A DNA stretch of 64,000 bases from Bacteroidales bacterium (GTDB lineage Bacteria; Bacteroidota; Bacteroidia; Bacteroidales; UBA932): contig SUYU01000001.1 of assembly GCA_015060245.1 (NCBI GenBank), forward strand, positions 1 through 64,000, written 5' to 3'. The translations under genes and the position numbers were made by a program. The notes below the pieces were generated by a model. It searched no databases, was not told the DNA's origin, and saw only the letters and a program-made list of their open reading frames with translations. Below, piece after piece: positions 27,435 to 36,038 of the stretch (positions within the stretch are counted from its first letter, which is position 1; each line of letters starts with the position of its first letter).

Positions 27435-29642
27435 TTATTTTCTTTTAACTTCAAGACGGTTGATAGTTTTAACCAACTCACTCTTTACAGCACCTTCAGG
27501 AGCATTTGCATGGAGTTCTTTTACCTTTGCAATAATCTCAGGCTTCTTGTATGAATATACATACCAGCCCAAAACCTCAGCCGCCAAAACCTGCTCAGGC
27601 TCACTTCCGTTGGCAATCATATGGTAGATGCCCTCAAGAGCCCTTACATCACAGGCATTACGCTCACCTGTTATAATGGACATCTTCTCCTTTGCAGAAA
27701 CTTCTGGGTTCATTAAGGCTGCATAATCCTTTCCGTTGCTTGCCTGACTTGCCCTCAATCTCTTTGCAAGAGACTCAAACTTCTTGTCTGTAAACCATTG
27801 TGAATAGTTGCCCCTGATCTTCTCCAACTCGGCAATTACGGTCTCTGCATCAAAAGCACGCAATCCCATACCGGCGTGGAACTCTTCACGCTGGCTTGTA
27901 AGCGGATCAACAATCATCTTTACAATGTATGGAACAAGTTCAGGATCTCCACTCTTTGAAGCAGTTGAAACAGCAAGTCTCCTTACAATCTCATAACTGT
28001 CCTGCATTGCAATCTTAAGGGCCTCTGTAAAGTTCTCATCTGCAATCTGCCTGTTGGTTACAAAAGCCTCCATCCTCACATTGTGGTATGGGCTGGTCTT
28101 TGCAATCTGCAAAAGTTCTTCTGAAGTGACCGCACCATTCTTGAAGAGCATCTTTATTGCCAAAGCCCTCATATCGGGAGCCAACTCCTTTGACGGATTC
28201 TCAAGAATTCCTCTCCAATATTTTACATCATTCTTCCTGAATACAACGTCCCTTGCTATATTATATCCTCCAAGCACCTCACTCTGAGGGGCAAATGCGA
28301 ATGTAGGGTCGCCGAACAGATGCTGCTCAATTGACAACTGGCCTTTGTAAACATCTCCGGTAGATACTCCAAGGTTATAGAGTCCGCTCAACTCTGTTGT
28401 CCAGATATCCTGCAAAGTATTTACTGTATTTGCCCTTACCGACATTGTTGTACCCTCATTGAAGATATACCTTGAAGCAATATAATCATCATAAATGAAT
28501 GCACCGTTGAAGCAGGCATCAAGCACAAGCACCCTCGGACCTGTTACAAAGCCATTGTTCATGTCGTCAAGATAAAGATCCATATTTGCAGAGTGAATGC
28601 TGTCGGCCTTCATCTTCTCGGAATCATTCCAATCCTCAAGCCATGCCCTTGGAACACCATATTGTGTGCTCATTCTCTCAATGGCAGCCTCAGGGTCCTT
28701 TCTGTTCTTCTTTCTGTTCATCTGACTGCGCAAATAGTTGCGGCTCAACTCAATCCACGTAGAAATATCCTTTGACATAGGAATACCGCTCAACAACTCT
28801 GTATCAGGAGCGCCATGGTGGTGAAGGATTGCATAATCAATATCCTGGTCAGCCAAGATTGACATAAGACGGTTCTTCACATAGTAATCTCTTGCAAAGT
28901 CAAGATATAGCAACTGGCCGTTGTAGTCATTGAGGAACGGGAATTGCTCCTTGAATGCTACAGCCTCATCAATTCTTGCCTGCAATGACTCTGAATTGTA
29001 GCCATGACCGCCAAAATGGAAAACCTTGTTCATTCTTTCAGGATTTTTGTGGGCTGCAGCAGCCTTGAGAAGGAATGCCTCCATTGCCTTGTACTCATTG
29101 CCGTTGATTGGAGCCTTGATTCTGGCAGAATAGATATCGCTGTTGATCTCCTGCGGAGAGTCTGCCCTCAAAGAGTAGTAGTGAAGGTTTGTTTTTACGC
29201 TGTCTTGTCTGATATAGTCAAACTTGAGGTCAAAGTCATCATAGAAACGGTCTGTAGGAATTGATGATATGAACCAGTCATCTTTTTGGCTTCTCTTGAA
29301 TGCGGTTGCAAAATGCTGTGCATCACGTACCATTGGGATTGGAATGTTTCCTACAAATACAGCCCCCTCAAGGCACTCCTTGTCATACATTCTCTTAAGT
29401 TCTGCCCTTATTCCGTCGGGATTGTGCCATTTGTCAACAACAAGCACTCCTTTTCTGTCGGGAAGGGAGATTGCCTCAACATACTTGTCTACGGCATCCT
29501 TGATTTTTCCGTATGTAACCTCATCTACAACAACGGCAACCGTTGATACCTTTTTTGCAGCCTTTGCCGCCAATGTATTGCCACCGGCCATAAACATCAT
29601 GACCGCCAATGACAACAACGCCATTCTTAATATTCTTTTCAT
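27435..29642 (-). CDS. C25/clan-CD-like exported cysteine peptidase with HEAT-like half (paralogue 5), 735 aa
   Basis: Begins with a signal peptide (about 1-26, ending TLAAKA) without lipobox, unlike its close relative paralogue 4. Candidate catalytic residues are H276 (AILHHHG) and C377 (VLVLDACFNG, with Phe instead of Tyr after the Cys); GHGYNSES (212-219) is present. HEAT-like repeats follow, ending KTINRLEVKRK. It is the first gene of the paralogue 5-paralogue 4 unit; a stem-loop holding a TGTCGGG sequence lies 40-75 bases upstream. The pairing of one soluble and one lipidated copy in the same transcript is notable. Confidence 0.78.
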   Translation of the reverse strand: MKRILRMALLSLAVMMFMAGGNTLAAKAAKKVSTVAVVVDEVTYGKIKDAVDKYVEAISLPDRKGVLVVDKWHNPDGIRAELKRMYDKECLEGAVFVGNIPIPMVRDAQHFATAFKRSQKDDWFISSIPTDRFYDDFDLKFDYIRQDSVKTNLHYYSLRADSPQEINSDIYSARIKAPINGNEYKAMEAFLLKAAAAHKNPERMNKVFHFGGHGYNSESLQARIDEAVAFKEQFPFLNDYNGQLLYLDFARDYYVKNRLMSILADQDIDYAILHHHGAPDTELLSGIPMSKDISTWIELSRNYLRSQMNRKKNRKDPEAAIERMSTQYGVPRAWLEDWNDSEKMKADSIHSANMDLYLDDMNNGFVTGPRVLVLDACFNGAFIYDDYIASRYIFNEGTTMSVRANTVNTLQDIWTTELSGLYNLGVSTGDVYKGQLSIEQHLFGDPTFAFAPQSEVLGGYNIARDVVFRKNDVKYWRGILENPSKELAPDMRALAIKMLFKNGAVTSEELLQIAKTSPYHNVRMEAFVTNRQIADENFTEALKIAMQDSYEIVRRLAVSTASKSGDPELVPYIVKMIVDPLTSQREEFHAGMGLRAFDAETVIAELEKIRGNYSQWFTDKKFESLAKRLRASQASNGKDYAALMNPEVSAKEKMSIITGERNACDVRALEGIYHMIANGSEPEQVLAAEVLGWYVYSYKKPEIIAKVKELHANAPEGAVKSELVKTINRLEVKRK

Positions 29643-29681
29643 CAGTTATATAGTTTATCTTTTTATGTGTTTCAAAACCTT

Positions 29682-29717
29682 CCGTTACCTCAACCGATCC
29701 TCCCGACAGGATAACGG
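29682..29717 (-). promoter_or_regulatory. Stem-loop upstream of C25 paralogue 5
   Basis: CCGTT (29682-29686) pairs with AACGG (29713-29717), and ATCCT (29697-29701) pairs with AGGAT (29708-29712), leaving CCCGAC in the loop. It sits 40-75 bases before the ATG at 29642 and could be a leader structure or operator. A TGTCGGG word also occurs at similar distances before paralogues 2 and 3. Confidence 0.35.
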
Positions 29718-29727
29718 CATCCCCTAT

Positions 29728-29762
29728 TTAAAAAGCAGAGGGCGGCTCCTGCGGAACCGTCC
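29728..29762 (-). terminator. Intrinsic terminator of the S9 peptidase gene
   Basis: A 10-bp stem with one mismatch and one G-T pair (29740-29749 with 29753-29762, loop TGC), followed after a few bases on the minus strand by TTTTTAAAT. It lies just after the S9 stop at 29771 and separates that gene from the C25 array. Confidence 0.7.
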
Positions 29763-29770
29763 TTTTGCTG

Positions 29771-32740
29771 CTACTCTTCAACGAGTTCTAGACCTGTCTC
29801 AATTCCCTTGTGGGTTGCAGGTACGCCATATTTCATCCATACCGGCATAGGTGCACCCTTTAGGAAGTGGTCCATGAACTGCGACAATCTTATTGTATAG
29901 TCGTATGAGTTCACGTAACCGCTCAAGTTGTGTGTTTCATTATTGTACTGAAGCATCCATACCTGTTTTCCAAGACGGCGCAATGCTGTAAAGTACTCGA
30001 TGCCCTGTGTCCATGGAACTGCCTCGTCCTTGTCATTGTGCATGATTAGAAGCGGTGTATTCACTTTGTCGGCAAAGAATAGAGGAGAGTTCTCAATGTA
30101 GAGTTCAAGTCCTCCCTTGTCCCAAGGTGTACAGCCAATGCGGCTCTGTGTATGCTCATACTGGAATTGTCTTACAACACCCGAACCCCAACGGATTCCG
30201 CCGTATGCACTGGTCATGTTGGCAACAGGCGCACCTGAGCCTGCACATTTGAACATATCGGTCTGGGTTACCATGTATGCCACCTGGTAGCCGCCCCAAC
30301 TCTGGCCCTGGATTGCAATATTGTCGGCATCTACCCAACTATGTCTTTTAATGAGTTCTTTCACACCTGCAACGATACAGTTCATTGCACTCTGGCCAGG
30401 ATGGCCTGTAACATAATGCACATCAGGCATGAACACAAGATAGCCGTTGCTTACGAAATAGGTAATGTTGATTGTTGAACGGCTTACAGCAGGTTTTCTG
30501 TAAGTATTCTTGTATTGCGAACTCTTCTCATAGAAGTACACAACCATAGGATACTTCTTGTTAGGATCAAAATTCTCAGGTTTGTAAAGCAAGCCCTCAA
30601 TGTCACGTGTTCCGTCTGCAGTTGTCCAGTATACCGACTCGCATGTTCCCCAATTGTAATCTTTTTGTTGAGGGTTGGTGTTGGTAAGTTTTGTTGATGT
30701 CTTGAACCAGTCCTTTGTTACCCACAAGTTTGGTGACTCTACAAAATTACCCTTTGCATAGGTTATCACATTGGCATTCTCAGCCTTGTGAAGATAACCC
30801 AAATTGAAGTCCGGCTCCATGATAAGTTCCTTCATAGGCTGAAGTTTCTTGCCCTTGAATGTTCTTGTATAGTAGCCAAATCCCTTTGATTTGTTGTCAA
30901 ATGCGGTAAAGTAAACATTATCCTTATCCTTGATAGGCTCCTTCTTGATACCTGGAGTTCCCTCAGGCAACTGCAACTGGTCAAGGCGTATCATCTTGAA
31001 TGTATAACCTTTCTCCCTGCCTAAACCTTGGGTAAGCATCTGAGGCTCTCTTACACCATCCGGGTCAAGTTCCCAAACATCATACTTGTCGTAGACAAAG
31101 AATGATTTGTCACCGGTTCTCCAGCCGCCGTTGCCATAAGCAGGGGCCATTCTTGGAGTGTCGTGCAACTCATTGTAAAGCGGATAAGGAATCTTTTCTG
31201 AGATATTTTTTACCTCCTTTGTCTCCTTGTTCCATGTAAACCACTCCTGCTCAACCGCATCAAACCAATAGATATACTTGCCCTCCGGCGATACATTCAA
31301 ATTATAGAACGGTTTTGCCTCCATAATCAACTCGGAAGAGCCGTCTTTCATGTCAATCACATACATGTCGTAAATAGGATTGGCATCCCACTGGCTTGAA
31401 ATCAGATATTTCTCCTCGGTAAAGGCGTATGCCCAGTCACCGTTCCACTCCTCTGTTACCTTTGCAACCGGATAGTTGATGTCGGCAAGTTGTATGAACT
31501 CCCTGTCAGCGCCGAAAGCGGTCTTGTCCAATGCGCCTTCAGAATCAAGTTTCACATAAGAGAGATAACTTCTTCTGCTCTCTGTGTTCTTTGTATGCTG
31601 CTGCTGTGTCTGGATATATTTGTCATTGTAGTGCCAAATATCAAGTTGGGCAATCTCCTCCCTTATTGTAGTATCCTTTTTAGGAGCAGGCACTCCAACA
31701 CCGAAGAAGAGTTTTGAATTGTCGTCACTCATTGTTATTGCCCTGAAACTGCTCACTTTCCAGCCGTCGCGCAATCCTTTGATTGAATTGTCAATTACCT
31801 TTTTAGGTGCGTTTGAACCAATTTTGTATGTCCAGATCTCAACATTCTCTTCATATTTCTTTGTTGTATCGGTGTTTGCATAGAAGAAGAGTATTGACTC
31901 ATCTTTAGAGAGGTTCGGTCTCACAAATTTGCTCTTCTCTGTACCCTCAATTACAACCTCCACCTCTTGTGTAGCAGGTCTGTAGATGTAGATTCCGCTA
32001 TTCTCCTTCCTTTGGTCAAACGGCAATTGGGCATCTGGAGTCACCTGCTCTTTTCCTTTGGCGCCCTTCTTGCCCTTCTCCTTCACAACCTTCTTAAGAC
32101 AAATGAGTTCTGTACCCATCTTGTTGAATGTATAGGCCTCAAGGTTCATAAGGGTGTCTACAACAGCCTCTTTTGTAAGGTCATATACAAAAACACCGTC
32201 ACGTTTCAATGAGTCGCTCATGATTCTTGACTCAAATACAATAAAGTTGCCTCCCTCCTTGGCCACTTCCATCTTCTTGCCGAAAGGGAACTTCTGGATA
32301 GCGCCTGTATAGAGATTTACAATACACAATGTATCCTTTGGCATCTTGTCTCCTTTGAGTTTTTTCAGTTTTGCCTCTTTTGTCTCCTTGTAGAAAGGAC
32401 GGATCATACATAGAAGATGCCTGTTGTCCTGGGCCAATCTGGCCTTTGAGCCTCTATCTATGATTCTCATGGAGTTGTCTGTCAGATTGATGATCTCTAT
32501 ATGACCATCATTCTCGGCCCTGTTCTGGTAGACAGCAGAGAACTTGCCGTCTTTTGTTAGCAAATAGCCACCCATTCCATACCATTTGTCATAAACGGAA
32601 TGGTCCAACGGCTTCTTGTCGACAGCCGTACGCACTGCACCTTCTGCCGGTGTGCCCTGTGCATTCAAATTTATATTGGAGCCAACACAAAACAGAGCGG
32701 TCACAAGTGACAGCAAAATAGTTTTTCCAGTTGTTTTCAT
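29771..32740 (-). CDS. Exported S9 family (prolyl oligopeptidase / dipeptidyl peptidase-like) serine peptidase, 989 aa
   Basis: A signal peptide (about 1-28, ending LNAQ) is followed by a long beta-propeller-like region (about 50-690) and a C-terminal alpha/beta-hydrolase domain (about 700-970). The catalytic triad is visible: S814 in GQSWGGY, D905 in HNDKDEAVPW, H937 in NETHNLSGY. The length exceeds that of classical DPP4/POP (700-760) but fits the large exported S9 proteins of Bacteroidetes. A Lys-rich stretch (about 216-232) is a likely surface loop. It has its own promoter and terminator next to the five C25 paralogues, which together make an exported peptidase island. Confidence 0.9.
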   Translation of the reverse strand: MKTTGKTILLSLVTALFCVGSNINLNAQGTPAEGAVRTAVDKKPLDHSVYDKWYGMGGYLLTKDGKFSAVYQNRAENDGHIEIINLTDNSMRIIDRGSKARLAQDNRHLLCMIRPFYKETKEAKLKKLKGDKMPKDTLCIVNLYTGAIQKFPFGKKMEVAKEGGNFIVFESRIMSDSLKRDGVFVYDLTKEAVVDTLMNLEAYTFNKMGTELICLKKVVKEKGKKGAKGKEQVTPDAQLPFDQRKENSGIYIYRPATQEVEVVIEGTEKSKFVRPNLSKDESILFFYANTDTTKKYEENVEIWTYKIGSNAPKKVIDNSIKGLRDGWKVSSFRAITMSDDNSKLFFGVGVPAPKKDTTIREEIAQLDIWHYNDKYIQTQQQHTKNTESRRSYLSYVKLDSEGALDKTAFGADREFIQLADINYPVAKVTEEWNGDWAYAFTEEKYLISSQWDANPIYDMYVIDMKDGSSELIMEAKPFYNLNVSPEGKYIYWFDAVEQEWFTWNKETKEVKNISEKIPYPLYNELHDTPRMAPAYGNGGWRTGDKSFFVYDKYDVWELDPDGVREPQMLTQGLGREKGYTFKMIRLDQLQLPEGTPGIKKEPIKDKDNVYFTAFDNKSKGFGYYTRTFKGKKLQPMKELIMEPDFNLGYLHKAENANVITYAKGNFVESPNLWVTKDWFKTSTKLTNTNPQQKDYNWGTCESVYWTTADGTRDIEGLLYKPENFDPNKKYPMVVYFYEKSSQYKNTYRKPAVSRSTINITYFVSNGYLVFMPDVHYVTGHPGQSAMNCIVAGVKELIKRHSWVDADNIAIQGQSWGGYQVAYMVTQTDMFKCAGSGAPVANMTSAYGGIRWGSGVVRQFQYEHTQSRIGCTPWDKGGLELYIENSPLFFADKVNTPLLIMHNDKDEAVPWTQGIEYFTALRRLGKQVWMLQYNNETHNLSGYVNSYDYTIRLSQFMDHFLKGAPMPVWMKYGVPATHKGIETGLELVEE

Positions 32741-32844
32741 TAAATCTGTAAATATTTAAAATTTGTAAATTCCAATCCGGGACGGGCACAGGAACAAAGT
32801 ATGGATCAAGTTGAAAGGACTTTTGCCGACACCCTATAAGTACG

Positions 32845-32874
32845 CAAAAATATTCATTTTTTGTGACATACCAA
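32845..32874 (-). promoter_or_regulatory. Promoter of the S9 peptidase gene
   Basis: Minus-strand TATTTTTG (32845-32852) with TTG (32872-32874, part of TTTGG) exactly 19 bases upstream. A leader of about 95-100 bases then precedes the ATG at 32740. Confidence 0.65.
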
Positions 32875-32920
32875 ATACACAAGCACTATAACCACAATTC
32901 TTTACAAAGTTTTTTTTATC

Positions 32921-32953
32921 CGGGCTTGAATAAATCTCTCCGCAAGTAGCCCG
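32921..32953. repeat. Inverted repeat in the S9-deformylase divergent spacer
   Basis: CGGGCT (32921-32926) and AGCCCG (32948-32953) form a 6-bp inverted repeat between the two divergent promoters. There is no T-run after it, so an operator is as likely as a structural element. The rest of the 325-base spacer (32741-33065) holds only the promoters. Confidence 0.35.
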
Positions 32954-32969
32954 ATTTCACAAAATTTGA

Positions 32970-32977
32970 TATTTTTG
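32970..32977 (+). promoter_or_regulatory. -7 element for the lipoprotein deformylase gene
   Basis: TATTTTTG followed by C on the plus strand, about 88 bases before the ATG at 33066. No clear -33 box. Confidence 0.4.
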
Positions 32978-33065
32978 CAAAAGGGATTTGTGCCACGCTT
33001 GATGAAAGGGCAGCATCCAATTACACTAACAACAGCATCTTGAAACATAAAAACTATCACGTACC

Positions 33066-33716
33066 ATGAAAAAACATACAAGAAATATCCCTCATGCATC
33101 TGCAGGGAAAGCATTCTTGGGAGTTGCACTCCTTTTCTTATTGGCAACCTCTGTAATCTCTTCATGCCGGAGAGCCAAACCTGAAACCTCCTTTACAGCA
33201 GAGGAACTTGCAATCATCAATGATACCCTCCGGCCACTCATGAAGGTATACACCATTGAGAATGAGTCAGACAGCACTCTTCTCCGACAGGTCTGCGAAC
33301 CTTTTACTGCCGCCGACATTGCAAGTGCTGCATATAGCACACTTGCCCAACGCATGGTAAAGACCGTAACCGACAGCACCGTTGACGGTGTCGGAATAGC
33401 GGGACCGCAGGTTGGCATTCTCCGACAGATTGTTGCCGTACAGCGTTACGACAAAGAGGGATTCCCGTTTGAGGTCTATCCGAACATATCAATAACAGCA
33501 CGTTCCGAGGAGTGTGAGAGCGGACGTGAGGGATGCCTCTCCGTTCCCGACAGAAGCGGAATGGTAGTACGCTCGCAATGGGTGGTAATAAATTACACCT
33601 CACCCGAGACCCTACAGCAGGTACAGGATACTATCAAAGGTTATACCGCCAGAATCTTCCAGCACGAGACTGACCACCTGAAAGGAATACTCTATACCGA
33701 TCACCTTACAGAATAG
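33066..33716 (+). CDS. def: Peptide deformylase with a predicted lipoprotein signal, 216 aa
   Basis: All three deformylase motifs are present: GVGIAGPQ (108-115, Q115) in the position of GxGLAAPQ, EGCLS (155-159, metal ligand C157), and QHETDH (199-204, HExxH with H200 and H204 as metal ligands and E201 as the base). The enzyme normally removes formyl from nascent proteins in the cytoplasm. Here a basic N-terminus and hydrophobic stretch (about 15-30) end in VISSC, a lipobox with C34, so the protein is predicted to be exported and lipid-anchored. It must therefore have another substrate, or the signal is not used; a housekeeping deformylase would be elsewhere in the genome. Symbol given for the family only. 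Confidence 0.85.
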   Translation: MKKHTRNIPHASAGKAFLGVALLFLLATSVISSCRRAKPETSFTAEELAIINDTLRPLMKVYTIENESDSTLLRQVCEPFTAADIASAAYSTLAQRMVKTVTDSTVDGVGIAGPQVGILRQIVAVQRYDKEGFPFEVYPNISITARSEECESGREGCLSVPDRSGMVVRSQWVVINYTSPETLQQVQDTIKGYTARIFQHETDHLKGILYTDHLTE

Positions 33717-33739
33717 TACCGGTATTTTATTGAACAACG

Positions 33740-33770
33740 AATCCCTACCGGAGATACTCCAGTAGGGATT
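33740..33770. terminator. Hairpin between deformylase and DUF4493 genes
   Basis: AATCCCTAC (33740-33748) and GTAGGGATT (33762-33770) form a perfect 9-bp stem 24 bases after the deformylase stop. The following bases are only moderately T-rich, so it is a likely but not strong terminator for the plus-strand gene. Confidence 0.55.
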
Positions 33771-33831
33771 TGCTATATTAATAGAGATGACTTTTGAGCC
33801 AACCTCTTCATCATATCTGGAGAAGTACAGA

Positions 33832-33879
33832 CTCTCCGTTCAATTCTGCCACAGGCTCTCCGTTCAGTCCGGCTACAGA
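33832..33879 (+). repeat. Two degenerate 24-bp direct repeats
   Basis: CTCTCCGTTCA recurs at 33832 and 33856 with a period of 24 bases, and the remaining parts are similar (CTGCCACAGG and CGGCTACAGA). The second copy runs into the last codons of the DUF4493 gene. The period equals that of the repeat inside trpB. Confidence 0.5.
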
Positions 33880-34808
33880 TCCTCTTTAAGCGAGCCTCCG
33901 TTATAACCATTTATGGAGATGCCGTTCTGGAGAGTCTCCTGCTCTTCGCCCACCTTGATTGTAATGCCCTCAGGTATACCGGCACTATTTGCGCTTATCC
34001 TTATCTTGTGCCATGTTGCGGCTGCTGTCCTTATTGCAGCACCATCATCGGTTATAGAGCCCTTGAACTCATACTCCTTGACCTCGCCATTTCCGTCGAG
34101 GCTGTATAGTTGGCTCTTTACAGTTACATAAATTGGAGTATTGGCAGGATAAAAGGCGCATGAAGCCGGTGTTTCTGAAAATTTTGTATTGTCAAAGACA
34201 AGAGGCCTTACAGTTCTGTCGGCATCTGTTGCAAGCGTCACCTGGGTTGCCGTAGCCTTGAAGGCTCTGAGGAAACTCTCATCAAGCACCACGCTCACCA
34301 TTGAGTTGGTTACAGAGCATTGGATTGTAACATCTGCACGTTGTCCGGCCACCACATCAAATTGGGTGCTGCCGTAATACCTCACACATCCGAATCCTCT
34401 CTCCGGATGAGCCGCCTCTTCTGTACAGTTATATGCCGAAGCCACATAAGATCCCACCGGAACAGTATAGATGCTTCCCCTTATTGCACCATATGTTTCA
34501 GCGGCTATAATTGAGGCATCATCTGAAGAAGTTCCGGCATTTACAATAAATTTGTCCAACTCACTCTCCCCTACCTGCGGAAGAGTGTATCCGCCGGCTG
34601 TTGTGGACTCTCCTGTTCTGGTCTGCACAGAAGTTCCACCTCCGGTCATAATCTGCACAAAAGGTCCGCTGCCGGCCCTTAACCGGGAAACAGTCTCCTC
34701 ACAGCCCGAAATGCCGAATGACAACTGCCCCTCAGTGTGGCTGTTGTCCTTTGCACATGCCTGCAGGAGCAAAAAGGAGAAAATTATTGCTGTAATGCGT
34801 ACTGACAT
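33873..34808 (-). CDS. DUF4493-like lipoprotein (second gene of pair), 311 aa
   Basis: The ATG at 34808 gives a lipoprotein signal with lipobox LLQAC (C17). The mature protein has a beta-rich build with segments resembling DUF4493: an N-terminal region, VPVGSYVASAYN, and a later VTNSMVSVVLDESFLRAF-type strand set. It shares the TWHKIRISANS-type motif with its upstream neighbour (TWHKVKITAST), so the two are paralogues. Bacteroides DUF4493 proteins are cell-surface lipoproteins of unknown role, often near fimbrillin-like genes, as here. It is 77 bases downstream of its paralogue. Confidence 0.72.
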   Translation of the reverse strand: MSVRITAIIFSFLLLQACAKDNSHTEGQLSFGISGCEETVSRLRAGSGPFVQIMTGGGTSVQTRTGESTTAGGYTLPQVGESELDKFIVNAGTSSDDASIIAAETYGAIRGSIYTVPVGSYVASAYNCTEEAAHPERGFGCVRYYGSTQFDVVAGQRADVTIQCSVTNSMVSVVLDESFLRAFKATATQVTLATDADRTVRPLVFDNTKFSETPASCAFYPANTPIYVTVKSQLYSLDGNGEVKEYEFKGSITDDGAAIRTAAATWHKIRISANSAGIPEGITIKVGEEQETLQNGISINGYNGGSLKEDL

Positions 34809-34838
34809 CTCTTGTTTCAACAAAAATCAACACCTATT

Positions 34839-34867
34839 GCAGAGTGCAGCAAAAATCTGCACCCTGC
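34839..34867. promoter_or_regulatory. Hairpin between the two DUF4493 genes
   Basis: GCAGAGTGCAG (34839-34849) pairs with CTGCACCCTGC (34857-34867), 10 pairs with one mismatch. On the minus strand it is followed by only a weak T-rich stretch, so it may be a processing or partial-termination signal that sets the ratio of the two lipoproteins. Confidence 0.4.
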
Positions 34868-34885
34868 GGATGTTGTAAATAGGAT

Positions 34886-35731
34886 TTATTCGTATGGATT
34901 TACGTCAACTACTACCTCTTCTGCCTCAATGATGTTGCCATCAACATAGATTGCTATTGTAGCCTGACCTTGAGTAGTGCTTGCTGTAATCTTTACCTTA
35001 TGCCATGTCTTTGCAGCCAAAGTCACCGGTTTGGTTGAAGCATAGGTCTTTACAACGCCGTCACTCACCCTTTTTGCCTTTATGGTAAAGTTCAACTCTG
35101 TACCCTCCTCGTCAACTGTATAGTATGAATCTGCACCTACAGAATCATGGGCAATATTTCCAAGCAATGTAACGCTTCTGCCTGCTGTTATGCTGTTTGT
35201 AGGAGTAGCAACAATTGTAGGCTGGCCATCTCCAGTTGCATTAAGGTCAAACATGTTGCCGAATGTTGCGTCGTCATAATCAAAGGTAACCTTTGCGTTT
35301 GCCATGGTACATGTAACAGATGCCTGTTGGGATTTGCCATTTTCAACAGTAAAACTGCTACTTCCTGCAAAATGGGCAGCACCCCTTCCGTTGTTTGCAC
35401 TCTCGGCTGCCGATGCCTCCATATTCTCGGCATATATTTCATATGCACCTGCAGGAACCGTTACAGTCTTGCCTTTAATTGATGAGTAAGATCCCGAAAG
35501 TTCCAATACCTCTCCACTCTGGTTTGTGGTTGTTACAGTGTAGTTGCCGTCTGCCTCAGTCAAGCCGGTTTCCGACTTTACTGAAATTGAATTTCCTTCA
35601 TTTACAGACAATGTAACCTGTCCATACTCATTCGCACCGGGTTCCTCTTTTGAACCCCAGTCATAACCCTCTTTACCGCAACCGGCCAACATCAATGCTG
35701 CCGCTGCTACAAAAAATAGTTTTTTCATCAT
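34886..35731 (-). CDS. DUF4493-like lipoprotein (first gene of pair), 281 aa
   Basis: Lipoprotein signal with lipobox LAGC (C18; two adjacent ATG codons are possible starts). The mature part is acidic and Thr/Ser/Ala-rich, with the family's pattern of a VPAGAYEIYAENM strand, an AHFAGSSSFTV strand and a late TWHKVKITAST strand. It resembles the downstream gene, pointing to duplication. It is divergent from the fimbrillin-like gene across a 286-base spacer. A surface role is likely from the lipid anchor and context; no activity can be stated. Confidence 0.72.
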   Translation of the reverse strand: MMKKLFFVAAAALMLAGCGKEGYDWGSKEEPGANEYGQVTLSVNEGNSISVKSETGLTEADGNYTVTTTNQSGEVLELSGSYSSIKGKTVTVPAGAYEIYAENMEASAAESANNGRGAAHFAGSSSFTVENGKSQQASVTCTMANAKVTFDYDDATFGNMFDLNATGDGQPTIVATPTNSITAGRSVTLLGNIAHDSVGADSYYTVDEEGTELNFTIKAKRVSDGVVKTYASTKPVTLAAKTWHKVKITASTTQGQATIAIYVDGNIIEAEEVVVDVNPYE

Positions 35732-36003
35732 ATAAAAGTTTTTAATTGTTTACCGATAACAATAAGCCGCAAAAACGGGATACAGGAACAAACGGTTCTT
35801 TCCCCATATACACCCCACCCCAATTTAGCACTGCAAAGATGGAAATTCCAATTGTCACAAACAATATTCAGAAGTGTTATTTTATATACAAATTTATCGT
35901 TTTTTAACACTTATTACCTCCATTTATTATCAAAGTTGCTGTAAGGTCAATAAATCACTCTTCAAAAAATGGCCAATTACTTTACTGGTAAAAACTTTTT
36001 TCC

Positions 36004-36011
36004 TACTTTTG
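36004..36011 (+). promoter_or_regulatory. -7 element for the fimbrillin-like gene
   Basis: TACTTTTG followed by C; TTTA stands where the -33 TTTG is expected. Transcription would start near 36017, so the ATG at 36018 is an unlikely start and one at 36030 or 36039 is preferred. The rest of the spacer 35732-36003 shows no gene. Confidence 0.45.
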
Positions 36012-36038
36012 CGATGAATGTTCATTAAAATGCCTGAA

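Noticed and set aside
32589..32882. A 97-codon frame overlapping the start of the S9 gene on the same strand
   Set aside because: It is out of frame with a gene that has a clear signal peptide and promoter, and its sequence resembles no family.
35188..35482. Long frames within the DUF4493 gene on both strands
   Set aside because: Shadows of the real lipoprotein gene; no independent support.
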